A DNA stretch of 64,000 bases from Pelosinus sp. IPA-1 (GTDB lineage: Bacteria > Bacillota > Negativicutes > DSM-13327), in NCBI RefSeq assembly GCF_030269905.1, contig NZ_BSVC01000002.1, positions 98,419 to 162,418 of the forward strand, written 5' to 3'. Positions 47,513 through 57,198 of the stretch are shown one piece after another (position 1 is the first letter of the stretch; each line of letters starts with the position of its first letter). Below the pieces are notes generated by a model. The model searched no databases. It had not been told where the DNA came from and saw only the letters and a list, made by a program, of their open reading frames with translations. The translations under genes and the position numbers were made by a program.

Positions 47513-48541
47513 ATGTTCGAATTTTTTACTGAAATAGGAAACAGAATTATAAATGGCGGATTCAAAATGCATTTGGTAGTTTTCTTCATTAGTTTAGCGT
47601 TAGGCATTATCATACTACGGTTGGTATTTTCTAAACTCCTCAAAATAATTGCAAACAGAACAAAAATTTCTTATCCTCTGCTAGAGCAAACATTTAGGGG
47701 AATACCTACCTTGCTAGGCATTCTCATTGGCCTTTACGCTGTCATGGAAATCCTAACAATTCCGCCGAGGCCGCTACTCTTTGTTCAGGGCTTGTTCCAT
47801 TCTATTACCATTCTGTCCGTGACCCTTATGGTCGCCCATTTGGGCTCTGGATATCTTAAACACAAGCTCGGAAAAACATCCAAAAACTTCGCTTCCACTT
47901 CGATCATAGTCACGGCAATCGATTTGACCGTTTATGCCATCGGCATATTGATTTTGCTTGAATCTTTTGGAGTTTCGATATCTCCGTTGATCACTGCTTT
48001 GGGTGTTGGCGGTTTGGCTACAGCTTTGGCATTGCAGGACACGTTGGCGAATTTATTTTCTGGCATCAACATTCTAGTGTCCAAACAAATCAAGATGGGT
48101 GACTTCGTTAGGCTATCAAGCGGCGAAGAGGGCCATGTGGTAGACATGAATTGGCGCAATACCACAATAAAAACCCCTACTGAGAACATGGCTGTCGTAC
48201 CCAACAAAACAATCGCTTCCGCCATAATCACCAATTATGCCCAGCCCTTTGCTGAATGTTCTATCTCAATCCCTATAGGAGTCAGTTATGAAAGTGATTT
48301 GGATCATGTAGAAGAAGTTACTGCCGCGGTTGCAAAAGAAATTCTCCAAGAAACTGAGGGAGGCATCAAAAATTTCGAACCCTTTATCCGGTATGGCAGT
48401 TTCGGTGGGGCCAGTATTAATTTCAATGTTATTCTTCGGGTAAAGACCGTAACGGATCAGCACCTCGTTCGCCACGAATTCATCAAGAGAATTTATAAAC
48501 GTTACCAACAGGAGGGAATAATAATTCCGATTCAAAAATGA
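47513..48541 (+). CDS. MscS-family mechanosensitive channel
   Basis: 342 residues. Several membrane segments occupy about 15-165. The pore helix region is LGVGGLATALALQDTLANLFSGI (about 162-184, cited in part: GGLATALALQDTLANL). The beta domain follows with QIKMGDFVRLSSGEEGHV and RNTTIKTPTENMAVVPN. It opens under membrane tension to release osmolytes. GGGAGGAAACA precedes the ATG. Confidence 0.92.
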   Translation: MFEFFTEIGNRIINGGFKMHLVVFFISLALGIIILRLVFSKLLKIIANRTKISYPLLEQTFRGIPTLLGILIGLYAVMEILTIPPRPLLFVQGLFHSITILSVTLMVAHLGSGYLKHKLGKTSKNFASTSIIVTAIDLTVYAIGILILLESFGVSISPLITALGVGGLATALALQDTLANLFSGINILVSKQIKMGDFVRLSSGEEGHVVDMNWRNTTIKTPTENMAVVPNKTIASAIITNYAQPFAECSISIPIGVSYESDLDHVEEVTAAVAKEILQETEGGIKNFEPFIRYGSFGGASINFNVILRVKTVTDQHLVRHEFIKRIYKRYQQEGIIIPIQK

Positions 48542-48640
48542 ACCGACTTGTCGTCTTGGAAATATTACTGCAAAAGAAATGATTGGTAAGGTCGCGGCTT
48601 GTCTTCATCATTCCCGAGCTGAAATTTAAAAGTTATAAAA

Positions 48641-48685
48641 TAAAGCTCACGCTTGCCATTTGGCAAACGTGAGCTTTAAAATTTT
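48641..48685. terminator. Bidirectional terminator between mscS and the MFS gene
   Basis: TAAAGCTCACGCTTGCCA (48641-48658) pairs with TGGCAAACGTGAGCTTTA (48661-48678) with one mismatch, flanked by A and T runs. Confidence 0.9.
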
Positions 48686-48708
48686 TATCGTGGCACCGTA
48701 AAGTATCT

Positions 48709-49893
48709 CTATTTTTTTTCAGTGAAATAGTAAAGTAATGCGGCAATTGGCATACTAAGTCCTAACATAGAAGCAAGCATCCAGCCACCGGAGGCATATG
48801 CCCAGCCGCCTAAGGAAGAACCAATTGCTCCACCAATAAAGAAAACTGCCATGAATACGCCATTTAAGCGTCCGCGTATTTCGTTTCCTAGAGAATAAAT
48901 TGTCCGCTGACCGAGAACGAGATTACCCGATACTGCCATATCCAACATAATAGCTGCAACGACTAGTATAGCTAAAGCAATTGCTGAGTCATCTTGAACA
49001 ATAAGGGGAAGTAAAAAGGATACAGCGGCAATTACGATTGCAGAACCAGTTAATACTCGTGTCCAACCCTTATCAGCTAACCTTCCTGCAATAGGAGCTG
49101 CTATAGCACCAGACACACCAGCTAATGCAAAGAGTGCAATGCCTTGTTGTGATAAATGAAAATGATTCGTTAGCCATAAAGGAACTACTGTCCAAAACAG
49201 ACTAAAAGCACCGAACAAACAAGCTTGGTAGAAGGCTCGACGACGCAAAATACTCTTGGTTTTAAAAAGTAACCACAAAGAACCAATTAATTCACCATAA
49301 TTCATGGTAGGCGAAGGTTTGCGCTCAGGAAGAACAAGGGCTAACAAAACCGTCAATACAGTTGTAATGATGGCAGAGAGAGCAAAGACTGCCTGCCATC
49401 CCCAAAGATCAGTAATAAAGCTGGCTATAGGCCGGGCAAGCATAATTCCAAGCAACAGTCCACTCATTATATTTCCTACCACTTGGCCTCGCCGCTCTTC
49501 CGTTGCTAAATGGGCGGCATATGGTACTAATATTTGAGCTGCGACTGAGCCGAGTCCGATAAACATTGCTGTCACAAGAAACAACAGCGCATTATGTGCC
49601 AAAGATGCTGCGACTAATGCACAAATCACGACTGCTAATGCAGATACAACTAACCGTCGATTTTCAATGAGATCGCTAAGTGGAACAATAAATAATAAAC
49701 CAATAACATAGCCAACTTGGGTTAATGTTACAATTAATCCTGCTGACGCTGCAGAAAGATTCGTATCTACACTGATGAGCCCAATTAAAGGTTGTGCATA
49801 ATAAAGATTGGCAACAATAACCCCGCATGCAATTGCTAATAAAAGTGTAACCCAATTTGGGACTGTATTCGTTTTCGTTTGTACGTGATTCAT
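48709..49893 (-). CDS. MFS exporter controlled by a TetR repressor
   Basis: 394 residues with twelve membrane segments, opening with [13 protein letters not shown], the motif seen in the YnfM/aryl-hydrophobe exporter group. An MFS motif lies in the first cytoplasmic loop ([14 protein letters not shown]). AAGGAAGGG precedes the ATG. It is divergent from the TetR gene, and two TetR-type palindromes lie in its promoter region, so substrate-induced efflux is likely. Confidence 0.88.
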   Translation of the reverse strand: MNHVQTKTNTVPNWVTLLLAIACGVIVANLYYAQPLIGLISVDTNLSAASAGLIVTLTQVGYVIGLLFIVPLSDLIENRRLVVSALAVVICALVAASLAHNALLFLVTAMFIGLGSVAAQILVPYAAHLATEERRGQVVGNIMSGLLLGIMLARPIASFITDLWGWQAVFALSAIITTVLTVLLALVLPERKPSPTMNYGELIGSLWLLFKTKSILRRRAFYQACLFGAFSLFWTVVPLWLTNHFHLSQQGIALFALAGVSGAIAAPIAGRLADKGWTRVLTGSAIVIAAVSFLLPLIVQDDSAIALAILVVAAIMLDMAVSGNLVLGQRTIYSLGNEIRGRLNGVFMAVFFIGGAIGSSLGGWAYASGGWMLASMLGLSMPIAALLYYFTEKK

Positions 49894-49927
49894 ATGGTGA
49901 TCCCTTCCTTAGTTTTCATTTTATCTA

Positions 49928-50037
49928 AAACTGAACGTTCAGTTTCTATAAACATATTATAAACTGAACGTTTAGTATTGTAAAGAAAAACTTTCTTTTC
50001 TTGAGATAAAATATTTAGTATACTGTACGTATAGTTT
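49928..50037. promoter_or_regulatory. Three TetR-type operators between the MFS and TetR genes
   Basis: O1 49928-49945 is a perfect 18-bp palindrome (AAACTGAACGTTCAGTTT). O2 49961-49978 differs at three positions, with its centre 33 bp from O1 (three helical turns). O3 50020-50037 (ATACTGTACGTATAGTTT) matches O1 at 14 of 18 positions and lies upstream of the regulator itself. Confidence 0.82.
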
Positions 50038-50078
50038 TATTGATGATTTCTTGTATAATATATAAAGAAGGTGTTTTC

Positions 50079-50657
50079 TTGGAGAAGAAAAAAGGGCGTC
50101 CCCGTAATATCGAAACAGAAAAAGCGATTCTTGCTGCTTCCTACGACTTATTACTTGAAAATGGTTTTGGAACTGTAACTGTAGATAAAATTGCAGAAAG
50201 AGCCAAGGTAAGTAAAGCCACAATTTATAAATGGTGGCCTAATAAAGCGGCTGTTGTAATGGACGGCTTTTTATCTGCTGCTATGGCAAGGCTTCCAGTA
50301 CCGGATACAGGATCAGCGATTACTGATATCGTTATACAAGCGACTAATTTAGCTCGATTTTTAACTAGCCGTGAAGGAAAAGTAATCAATGAATTAATTG
50401 CAGAAGGGCAAGCTGATTTAAAGTTGGCTGAGGAATATCGATTAAGATATTTCAATCCGCGACGATTGGATTCGCGGCGCATTTTAGAACGAGGCGTGCA
50501 GCGAGGCGAATTGAAGAAAGACCTCAATATTGAATTGTGCATTGACCTAATTTACGGACCTCTTTTTTATCGATTATTAGTTACAGGTGAAAAGTTAGAT
50601 GAATCTGTTATAGAAGTTTTAGTTAACTATGCTTTTGAGGGAATTAAGTCAAAGTAA
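50079..50657 (+). CDS. TetR-family repressor
   Basis: 192 residues starting at TTG, with GAAGGTG upstream, giving KKKGRPRNIETEKAILAASY at the N-terminus. The helix-turn-helix TVDKIAERAKVSKATIYKWW is followed by a C-terminal TetR_C ligand domain. The longer frame from 50040 begins just after operator O3 and lacks a site. It probably represses itself and the divergent exporter. Confidence 0.88.
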   Translation: MEKKKGRPRNIETEKAILAASYDLLLENGFGTVTVDKIAERAKVSKATIYKWWPNKAAVVMDGFLSAAMARLPVPDTGSAITDIVIQATNLARFLTSREGKVINELIAEGQADLKLAEEYRLRYFNPRRLDSRRILERGVQRGELKKDLNIELCIDLIYGPLFYRLLVTGEKLDESVIEVLVNYAFEGIKSK

Positions 50658-50699
50658 GTGAAGACTCCAAAATATAACAGAAAAATATAACGAGTATAT

Positions 50700-50752
50700 A
50701 TGACAAACTCCTGCAGAGCAAGCTAGCTTTGCAGGGGGTTGTATTTTAATAA
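50700..50752 (+). terminator. Dispersed terminator repeat, copy j
   Basis: CAAACTCCTGCAG (50704-50716) pairs with TTTGCAGGGGGTTG (50728-50741) with wobble and one mismatch; tail TATTTTAATAATTAAAAG. It follows the TetR gene. Confidence 0.82.
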
Positions 50753-50896
50753 TTAAAAGAATAGAAGGAACTGTAAAAGTATGTCACAATTTTCTGTGTT
50801 TTCTATTGATTAAATTAGAATCTTAGTTTATAATGAAGAAAACTTGTATGAAGAGTAACAACTGACAAGTTGGAAGAGAATAGAGGGTATTATTAA

Positions 50897-51568
50897 TTGC
50901 AAATTCTTAAAGCAAATATTACACAACAAGTTATTGAATATTTAAAGAAAAATATTGAGAATGGTACCTGGGCAGTTGGAGAAAAAATTCCTTCCGAAAA
51001 TAATCTAACGGAAATTCTAGGTGTAAGCCGAGCAAGTGTAAGGGTAGCAATTCAACAGTTTATTGCCTTAGATGCTTTGCAGAGTATTCAAGGAAAAGGT
51101 ACATTTGTAAAGACGAATAATATTACGGGAGTTGGTAGTAACTTAAATGCAATTGATGAAGCTAACTATGATGATATAATCCAAGTTTTAGAATTTAGAA
51201 GAATTATTGAGACTGAATGTGCGTATATTGCTGCTCAACAGGCAACAGATGAAACGATAAACAACCTAAAGAGATATCTGGGAAATATGAAAGATAGTAT
51301 TGATCAATCCGAAGAGTTTGTTAAGCAAGACATGCTTTTTCATGAAGAAATTTGTCATGCTACTGGTAATCGTTTGTTGGAAAATTGTTTAAAAGATGTT
51401 TTTCAGCAGACGGCGAAAAACCACAAACAGATGAATGAAGCGTTTGGCTACAATGATGGAATCTACTATCATACTTTACTGTTGAAGGCGATTCAAAATA
51501 AGGATGCTAGAAAAGCAAAGAATTTGATGAAAGAGCATTTGCAGCAAGCCATAGAGCGTCTAAAGTAA
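50897..51568 (+). CDS. GntR-family regulator, FadR/FCD type
   Basis: 223 residues, apparent TTG start. The winged helix (GEKIPSENNLTEILGVSRASVRVAIQQF, cited in part: LTEILGVSRASVRVAI) is followed by an FCD ligand domain with the metal-site pattern LEFRRIIETE, DMLFHEEI and YYHTLLLKAI (Asp/His ligands). It heads the sugar-acid operon and is its likely sugar-acid sensor. Confidence 0.88.
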   Translation: MQILKANITQQVIEYLKKNIENGTWAVGEKIPSENNLTEILGVSRASVRVAIQQFIALDALQSIQGKGTFVKTNNITGVGSNLNAIDEANYDDIIQVLEFRRIIETECAYIAAQQATDETINNLKRYLGNMKDSIDQSEEFVKQDMLFHEEICHATGNRLLENCLKDVFQQTAKNHKQMNEAFGYNDGIYYHTLLLKAIQNKDARKAKNLMKEHLQQAIERLK

Positions 51569-51668
51569 GAATAAAGAAATATTTTATATATTTTTTTATT
51601 CTTACTTGTCAGACGACTAACGACTTACATCTGAAATCGAATTTTGTTACTATTAAAAGGAGGAAAAA

Positions 51669-52916
51669 ATGGATACTAAAATTACTGATATTAAAGTTAT
51701 TCTTACAGCACCTGAGGGAATCAATCTAATTGTCGTAAAAGTAGAAACAAACCAGGATGGATTATACGGTTTAGGCTGTGCAACTTTTGCCTATCGACAT
51801 GTAGCAGTTAAGTGCGTGATTGAAGAATATTTAAAGCCGCTTCTAGTTGGCAAAAGCGCAGAGAAAATCGAAGAATTGTGGCAGTTGATGCATCAAAATG
51901 CCTATTGGCGTAATGGACCGATTGAAAACAATGCTATCTCTGGTGTGGATATGGCGCTGTGGGATATCAAGGGAAAAATGGCAAATATGCCATTGTATCA
52001 ATTATTTGGTGGTAAGTGTCGCGAGGGAGTGCCTATTTATCGTCACGCTGATGGCAAAGATTTAAACGAATTATGCGAGAATATCCAAAAGTATAAAGAG
52101 CAAGGCATAACTCATATTCGCTGTCAAAGTGGCGGTTATGGTGGCAGTGGTTATGGCAAGGCGCCTGCTAATTCACCTATTGGTGCATTAGATGGAATTT
52201 ACCTTGACAACAAAAAATATATGCGGGATACGTTAAAGTTATTTGATGGTATTCGTAGTAAAATCGGATTTGATATTGCCTTGTGTCATGATGTACATGA
52301 GCGGTTAAAACCAATTGAGGCCATTAAATTTGCATGTGAGCTAGAACAATATGACTTGTTTTTTTTGGAAGATGCTATTCCACTAGAAGAGGGTGAATGG
52401 ATACGGCAACTTCGGGCTAAGACTACAATTCCGCTGGCTCAGGGAGAATTATTTAACAATCCATATGAATGGAAGACTTTGATTACTGACCGGTTAATTG
52501 ATTATATTCGAGTTCATATCAGTCAAATTGGTGGTATTACGGCAGGCCGAAAATTACAGATTTTTGCTGAGCAGTTTGGTGTAAGAACTGCGTGGCATGG
52601 TCCAGGTGATATGTCACCATTAGCGCATGCGGCTAATATTCATATTGATTTAGCTGCTCCTAATTTTGGGGTGCAGGAGTGGTCAGGAACTGAGCCACCG
52701 AATTTTGTCATACAAGAGTTAAAAGGACCAAGGGAAGCTTTGCTCGATGTATTTCCTGGTATGCCAGAGTATAAGAATGGTTATGTATATGCAAATGATA
52801 AGCCGGGTTTAGGGGTTGATATTAATGAAGCCGAAGCAGCAAAATACCCCTGTGAAAATACAGTGACAACATGGACGCAGACAAGGATGATTGATGGGAC
52901 ACTAAATACTCCGTGA
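51669..52916 (+). CDS. Sugar-acid dehydratase, ManD/RspA type (enolase superfamily)
   Basis: 415 residues. Enolase-superfamily features are present: metal ligands in ALCHDVHER, LFFLEDAIP and LAQGELFN, and the catalytic HGPGDMSPLAHAAN loop. The family includes D-mannonate and D-gluconate dehydratases with widely different efficiencies, as well as E. coli RspA. The neighbouring transporter and dehydrogenases fit hexuronate or hexonate breakdown, producing 2-keto-3-deoxygluconate. GGAGGAAAAA precedes the ATG. No KDG kinase or aldolase is present in the window. Confidence 0.87.
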   Translation: MDTKITDIKVILTAPEGINLIVVKVETNQDGLYGLGCATFAYRHVAVKCVIEEYLKPLLVGKSAEKIEELWQLMHQNAYWRNGPIENNAISGVDMALWDIKGKMANMPLYQLFGGKCREGVPIYRHADGKDLNELCENIQKYKEQGITHIRCQSGGYGGSGYGKAPANSPIGALDGIYLDNKKYMRDTLKLFDGIRSKIGFDIALCHDVHERLKPIEAIKFACELEQYDLFFLEDAIPLEEGEWIRQLRAKTTIPLAQGELFNNPYEWKTLITDRLIDYIRVHISQIGGITAGRKLQIFAEQFGVRTAWHGPGDMSPLAHAANIHIDLAAPNFGVQEWSGTEPPNFVIQELKGPREALLDVFPGMPEYKNGYVYANDKPGLGVDINEAEAAKYPCENTVTTWTQTRMIDGTLNTP

Positions 52917-52965
52917 GAACGGAAACCTTTAAGAAAATTTATATAATTTAAGGAGGTATTTTGTG

Positions 52966-54270
52966 ATGAACGTAATTTCACAGACAACGCAACCAGAAAA
53001 AGCTACTAAAAAACGTTTTATGGTCGGTTTTCTTCTCTTTCTTGGTGTTATAATCAACTACATGGATCGCAGTAATATTTCATTAGCCGCACCGTTGTTA
53101 GGAAAGGACTTAAATCTGGACTCGGTACAAATGGGCCTTATCTTTTCTGCTTTTGGATGGTCATACGCTATTTTGCAAATTCCAGGCGGATTAATTGTAG
53201 ATCGTATCAAGCCTCGGATTTTGTATGCAGTTCTACTAGGCGGATGGTCTATTGCTACCTGTTTTCAAGCTTTGGTAAATGGATTTTCCGCACTTTTTGG
53301 TTTACGTGTAGTTCTTGGCACCTTTGAAGCTCCTTCTTATCCAACGAATAACCGAGTTGTTACCTCATGGTTTCCTGAGCAAGAACGAGCTACTTCTACT
53401 GCCTTCTATACATCAGGACAGTATGTAGGTATTGCCTTTTTTACTCCAATGCTAGTGTATATCCAAAATACTTTCGGCTGGCGGGGAATGCTTTTCTTTA
53501 CAGGGGCTCTTGGTGTTATCTACAGCATTGCCTGGTATATTTTCTATCGTGATCCCAAGGACAGTAAAGCAAATGAAGCTGAACTTAATTATATCCGCCA
53601 GGGTGGTGGTCTAGTTGATATGGATGGAAAAGAAAAGGTTAGAAAAGCAAGTTGGTCACAGTTAAAGTATGTGTTGAAAAACCGCAATATTTGGGGTGTA
53701 TTTATTGCCCAGTTTTGTCTCTCTTCGATTCTTTGGTTTTTCTTAACCTGGTTTCCCACTTATCTAGTTCAATATCGCGGTATGACTTTTATAAAAATGG
53801 GTTTTATGGCTTCTCTACCCTTTTTAGCGGCTTATGTTGGTATATTATCTTCAGGATTTATTTCGGACTATCTTATAAAACGTGGCCATTCCATTGGTTT
53901 TGCCCGCAAAATACCTATTGTTACTGGCCTTATCTTAGCGACTTCTATCGTAGGTGCTAACTATGTTCAAGATCAAACCTACGTTATCATGTTTATGGCA
54001 TTAGCATTCTTTGGAAATGGGTTGGCGTCTATTACTTGGGTTTTTGTGTCTGCTTTGGCACCATCTCATCTAATAGGTCTTACTGGCGGGATGTTTAATT
54101 TTATGGGAAATCTTTCTGCGATTGCTGTGCCTATTATTATCGGAATTTTAGCAAAAGGCGGAAATTTCGAACCAGCATTGGTGTTTATTAGTTCGTTGGC
54201 CTTGATTGGGGCATTGTCTTATATCTTTATTGTCGGAAAAGTCGAGCGTATTGTGGTTCCTGAAGAATAG
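52966..54270 (+). CDS. MFS sugar-acid transporter (ACS family)
   Basis: 434 residues with twelve membrane segments. The N-terminal INYMDRSNISLAAPLLGKDL is the signature of the anion:cation symporter group (hexuronate, galactonate, glucarate carriers). AAGGAGG serves either the ATG at 52966 or GTG at 52963. It lies between the dehydratase and the dehydrogenases. Confidence 0.9.
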   Translation: MNVISQTTQPEKATKKRFMVGFLLFLGVIINYMDRSNISLAAPLLGKDLNLDSVQMGLIFSAFGWSYAILQIPGGLIVDRIKPRILYAVLLGGWSIATCFQALVNGFSALFGLRVVLGTFEAPSYPTNNRVVTSWFPEQERATSTAFYTSGQYVGIAFFTPMLVYIQNTFGWRGMLFFTGALGVIYSIAWYIFYRDPKDSKANEAELNYIRQGGGLVDMDGKEKVRKASWSQLKYVLKNRNIWGVFIAQFCLSSILWFFLTWFPTYLVQYRGMTFIKMGFMASLPFLAAYVGILSSGFISDYLIKRGHSIGFARKIPIVTGLILATSIVGANYVQDQTYVIMFMALAFFGNGLASITWVFVSALAPSHLIGLTGGMFNFMGNLSAIAVPIIIGILAKGGNFEPALVFISSLALIGALSYIFIVGKVERIVVPEE

Positions 54271-54309
54271 GAATCTTCACATATAAAATGAAAAGGATGG
54301 TGTCGAACA

Positions 54310-55335
54310 ATGAAAGAAATCGTGATTACAAAACCCCATGAATATGCAATAAGAGAGGTGCCAATTCCGGAACTAGCCAATGATTATGAAGTATTGGTAC
54401 AAATGAAAGCTGCTGGTGTATGTGGTTCTGATCATCACATTTATCATGGAGCAAATCCCTGTTCTACCTACCCGAGAATTCCAGGTCATGAAAATGCAGG
54501 GGTAATTGCCAAGGTTGGTTCAAAAGTGACGAAGGTTAAAGTGGGGGACAGAGTTGTAGTTGACTTGATTATAACTTGTGGCGAATGCTACCAGTGTAAA
54601 ATCGGCAGAGAAAATGTATGCGAGAATGTGCGGGTACGTGGTAGCGGCGCAGATGGTGGTTTTAGAGAATACTTTACAGCACCGGAAGACGATGTGTATG
54701 TATTTCCCGAGTCCATTCCTTTTAAAGATGCCGCATTAATTGAACCATATGCTATCGGCGCACACTGTACTGCAAGAGGTAGATTAGTATCCGAGGATAT
54801 CGTGTTTATATTGGGTACAGGAACAATCGGCTCGATTATTCTGCAAACCTGCAAAGCAAAAGGCTGCACAGTAATTTGTTGTGATGTTAACGATGAAACA
54901 CTAGAACGAGCCAAAGGTTATGGTGCAGATTATATTATTAACAGCAAGAAGGAAAATATAGTGCAACGAGTGCAGGAATTTACCAAGGGGAAAGGCGTTA
55001 CAATTGCCTTTGATTCTGCCTGCTTCCAAGGATCATTGACTTCTCTATTTGAAGTTGGTCTTGTGCGCAACGCTGGTCGGATTGTAAGTTTAGGTTTTGT
55101 CAGTGCACCAGAAGCTATTTCACAAGCCATGTTAAATCAGCGTGAGCTTGACTTGATTGGTTCAAGAATGTCTTCTTATCAGTTTGAACCTACAATTGAG
55201 AAATTTGCTAATCACGAATTTAACTTAGAAGGCATTGCGACAACCTTTATTAAATTCAGTGAAATCGAAAAAATGTTTTATTATATGGATAATCCTGATC
55301 CTAAAGTGAAAAAAATGGTTCTTTTATTTGAATAA
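54310..55335 (+). CDS. Zinc-dependent alcohol dehydrogenase (RspB-like)
   Basis: 341 residues, MDR fold. The catalytic-zinc site has GVCGSDHHIYHG and GHENAG, structural-zinc cysteines are in CGECYQCKIGRENVC, and the NAD loop is LGTGTIGSIILQ. Together with a ManD/RspA-type gene it matches the rspAB arrangement of E. coli and related sugar-acid operons, where it interconverts a keto- and hydroxy-sugar acid. Confidence 0.88.
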   Translation: MKEIVITKPHEYAIREVPIPELANDYEVLVQMKAAGVCGSDHHIYHGANPCSTYPRIPGHENAGVIAKVGSKVTKVKVGDRVVVDLIITCGECYQCKIGRENVCENVRVRGSGADGGFREYFTAPEDDVYVFPESIPFKDAALIEPYAIGAHCTARGRLVSEDIVFILGTGTIGSIILQTCKAKGCTVICCDVNDETLERAKGYGADYIINSKKENIVQRVQEFTKGKGVTIAFDSACFQGSLTSLFEVGLVRNAGRIVSLGFVSAPEAISQAMLNQRELDLIGSRMSSYQFEPTIEKFANHEFNLEGIATTFIKFSEIEKMFYYMDNPDPKVKKMVLLFE

Positions 55336-55350
55336 AGAAGGGGTGCTATT

Positions 55351-56109
55351 ATGAAAATGTTTAATATCAAAGGTAAAAAAGCGATTGTAACAGGAGGTAG
55401 TAGAGGCCTGGGCTATGGAATGGCGGAAGGACTGTTAGAAGCTGGTTGTGAAGTGGCAATTATTGGTTCCTCTGATAAAACCTTTGCAGCAGCAGCGGCA
55501 TTTGCTGAAAAAGGCTATAAATGTTATGGCGTAAAAGCAGATTTAAGAGATAGGGTAGACAATCATCGCGCTTTTGCTGATTGTCTAGCAGCACTTGGCG
55601 GTGATTTGGATATTCTGGTGACCGCGGCAGGCATCCAACGAAGACATAGTGCAGAGGATTTTCCCATTGAGGAATGGGATGAGGTTATGAGTATCAATCT
55701 ACATTCGGTATTTATTATGTGCCAATTAGCAGGACGCATTATGCTTAAGAAGGGCTATGGGAAGATTATTAATGTTGCCTCCATGGCCTCCTTCTTTGGC
55801 GGGCAAACAGTTCCAGCTTACTCAGCAGCTAAGGGAGGCGTGGCACAGCTTACCAAGGAAATGTCAAATGATTGGGTAGGTAGAGGTGTTAATGTCAATG
55901 CCATCGCCCCTGGCTACATGGCAACAGACATGAATGAAGCAATCATAAATAATGAGACAAGATACCAACAAATTTCGGAGCGGATTCCTGCAGGTCGATG
56001 GGGGACTGGCGATGATATGAAAGGGGCAGTAATTTATTTGGCTTCAGCGGCAAGTGACTATGTAAGTGGAGCGATTATTCCTGTTGATGGTGGTTATCTA
56101 GTAAAGTAG
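55351..56109 (+). CDS. SDR dehydrogenase (KduD/gluconate 5-dehydrogenase type)
   Basis: 252 residues. NAD loop TGGSRGLGYGMAEGL, catalytic Ser in NVASMASFFGG, and YSAAKGG (Tyr, Lys) are all present, with the C-terminal SDYVSGAIIPVDGGYLVK of gluconate/KduD-type enzymes. It is last in the sugar-acid operon and probably reduces a fructuronate- or ketogluconate-like intermediate. Confidence 0.9.
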   Translation: MKMFNIKGKKAIVTGGSRGLGYGMAEGLLEAGCEVAIIGSSDKTFAAAAAFAEKGYKCYGVKADLRDRVDNHRAFADCLAALGGDLDILVTAAGIQRRHSAEDFPIEEWDEVMSINLHSVFIMCQLAGRIMLKKGYGKIINVASMASFFGGQTVPAYSAAKGGVAQLTKEMSNDWVGRGVNVNAIAPGYMATDMNEAIINNETRYQQISERIPAGRWGTGDDMKGAVIYLASAASDYVSGAIIPVDGGYLVK

Positions 56110-56220
56110 CCTAGAATGTTAGAATTAAATGCAATTTTTATGATGATAAACCTGAACTTAATGTGAATACAATAAGCTCTTCGAAGATTACAGATATCCA
56201 AGGAAACAATATGTAACGAC

Positions 56221-56350
56221 AAACGCTTGCAAAGCAGCCTAGCATTGCAGGCGTTTTGTATTTTAGTGGTAGTGGAATAGAAATTTAGGAAACTTTTTCA
56301 AAGACTCAAAAAGAACCATTCCTGTGATTTTACGTAGTCCTTCTAATGTA
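56221..56350 (+). repeat. Dispersed terminator repeat, copy k, with compensatory changes
   Basis: AAACGCTTGCAA (56221-56232) pairs with TTGCAGGCGTTT (56245-56256). Against the family consensus, one pair has changed from T-A to G-C on both sides and another to T-G, so the stem is kept. The tail TATTTTAGTGGTAG and 3' flank GAACCATTCCTGTGATTTTA follow. Confidence 0.88.
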
Positions 56351-56408
56351 TATTTATTTCCTAATTATCTCAAACTACATTTGATAGAATACAGGGAGGT
56401 GTTTTAAG

Positions 56409-56621
56409 TTGCAGCAAAATAGTCTTACTCAAAAGGAACGCGCTTACTTGAAAGATGCGCTTGAATTGGAAAACCTTTGTATCGCGAAATATGGTGTTTA
56501 TGCTGACCAATGTGCGGACCATGAATTAAAAAATATGATGTTTAGTATTGCTAAAAATAAACGTCATAATGCTAATATGATTAAGCAAGAACTTGGTAAT
56601 TCCGAGTTCCTGTATCAATAG
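56409..56621 (+). CDS. Small coat-associated protein
   Basis: 70 residues starting at TTG after GGGAGG. It is helical (LKDALELENLCIAKYGVYAD, ELKNMMFSIAKNKRHNANMI) and resembles the short CotF-like partners found before spore coat genes in Firmicutes. It lies 15 nt before the CotF-like gene. Confidence 0.7.
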   Translation: MQQNSLTQKERAYLKDALELENLCIAKYGVYADQCADHELKNMMFSIAKNKRHNANMIKQELGNSEFLYQ

Positions 56622-56636
56622 TAGGGAGGCTAGATA

Positions 56637-57080
56637 ATGGACAACCCAAGGCAATCTCAACCAATGAGCAGAAATCGGCTTTCAGACCGCGATATGTTGC
56701 TGGATTTGGTGATTACGGAAAAACATTTATCAAGACTGTATGATCAAGGTGTGTTAGAATCTACCTCACCTATGATATCTAATACTTTTGAACGATTACA
56801 GGATAGTAGTCATGATAACGCTCGCACTATTTTTACGGCTATGCAGGGGCGTGGCTGGTATAATCCAGAACGTACTGGGAGAAGTGAGCGTCTCTCAAGA
56901 GGACCACAAAAGCAATCCAGCGAATTTTTTGACACAACTGCTGACAGTAAATATGCGGTATCTTCTGGTACAAAAAGATTTGGTAGGCACTTGCCTCGTG
57001 AACAGCGGTCTGGTAAATCCGGTATATTTGCTAATCAAAAGCAAGAAATAGATTCCTTGGATTGGCAGTACAGAAGCTAA
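56637..57080 (+). CDS. CotF-like spore coat protein
   Basis: 147 residues. The CotF domain is in the first about 80 residues (LSDRDMLLDLVITEKHLSRL, MISNTFERLQDSSHDNARTI), followed by a low-complexity basic tail. It points to an endospore-forming host. AGGGAGG precedes the ATG. Confidence 0.85.
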   Translation: MDNPRQSQPMSRNRLSDRDMLLDLVITEKHLSRLYDQGVLESTSPMISNTFERLQDSSHDNARTIFTAMQGRGWYNPERTGRSERLSRGPQKQSSEFFDTTADSKYAVSSGTKRFGRHLPREQRSGKSGIFANQKQEIDSLDWQYRS

Positions 57081-57103
57081 GTTGGCACTTATTAAGAATA
57101 AAG

Positions 57104-57152
57104 AGCTGCTGCAAAATAGGTTTTTAAACCTATTAGCAGCAGCTTTTTATTT
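57104..57152. terminator. Terminator after the coat genes
   Basis: AGCTGCTGC and AATAGGTTT (57104-57123) pair with AAACCTATT and GCAGCAGCT (57126-57144), with a small bulge, followed by TTTTATTTTTT. Confidence 0.9.
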
Positions 57153-57198
57153 TTTCAAATCAGCATTTTTGAATTGAGTGAGTATAAATTCTTCGTCA

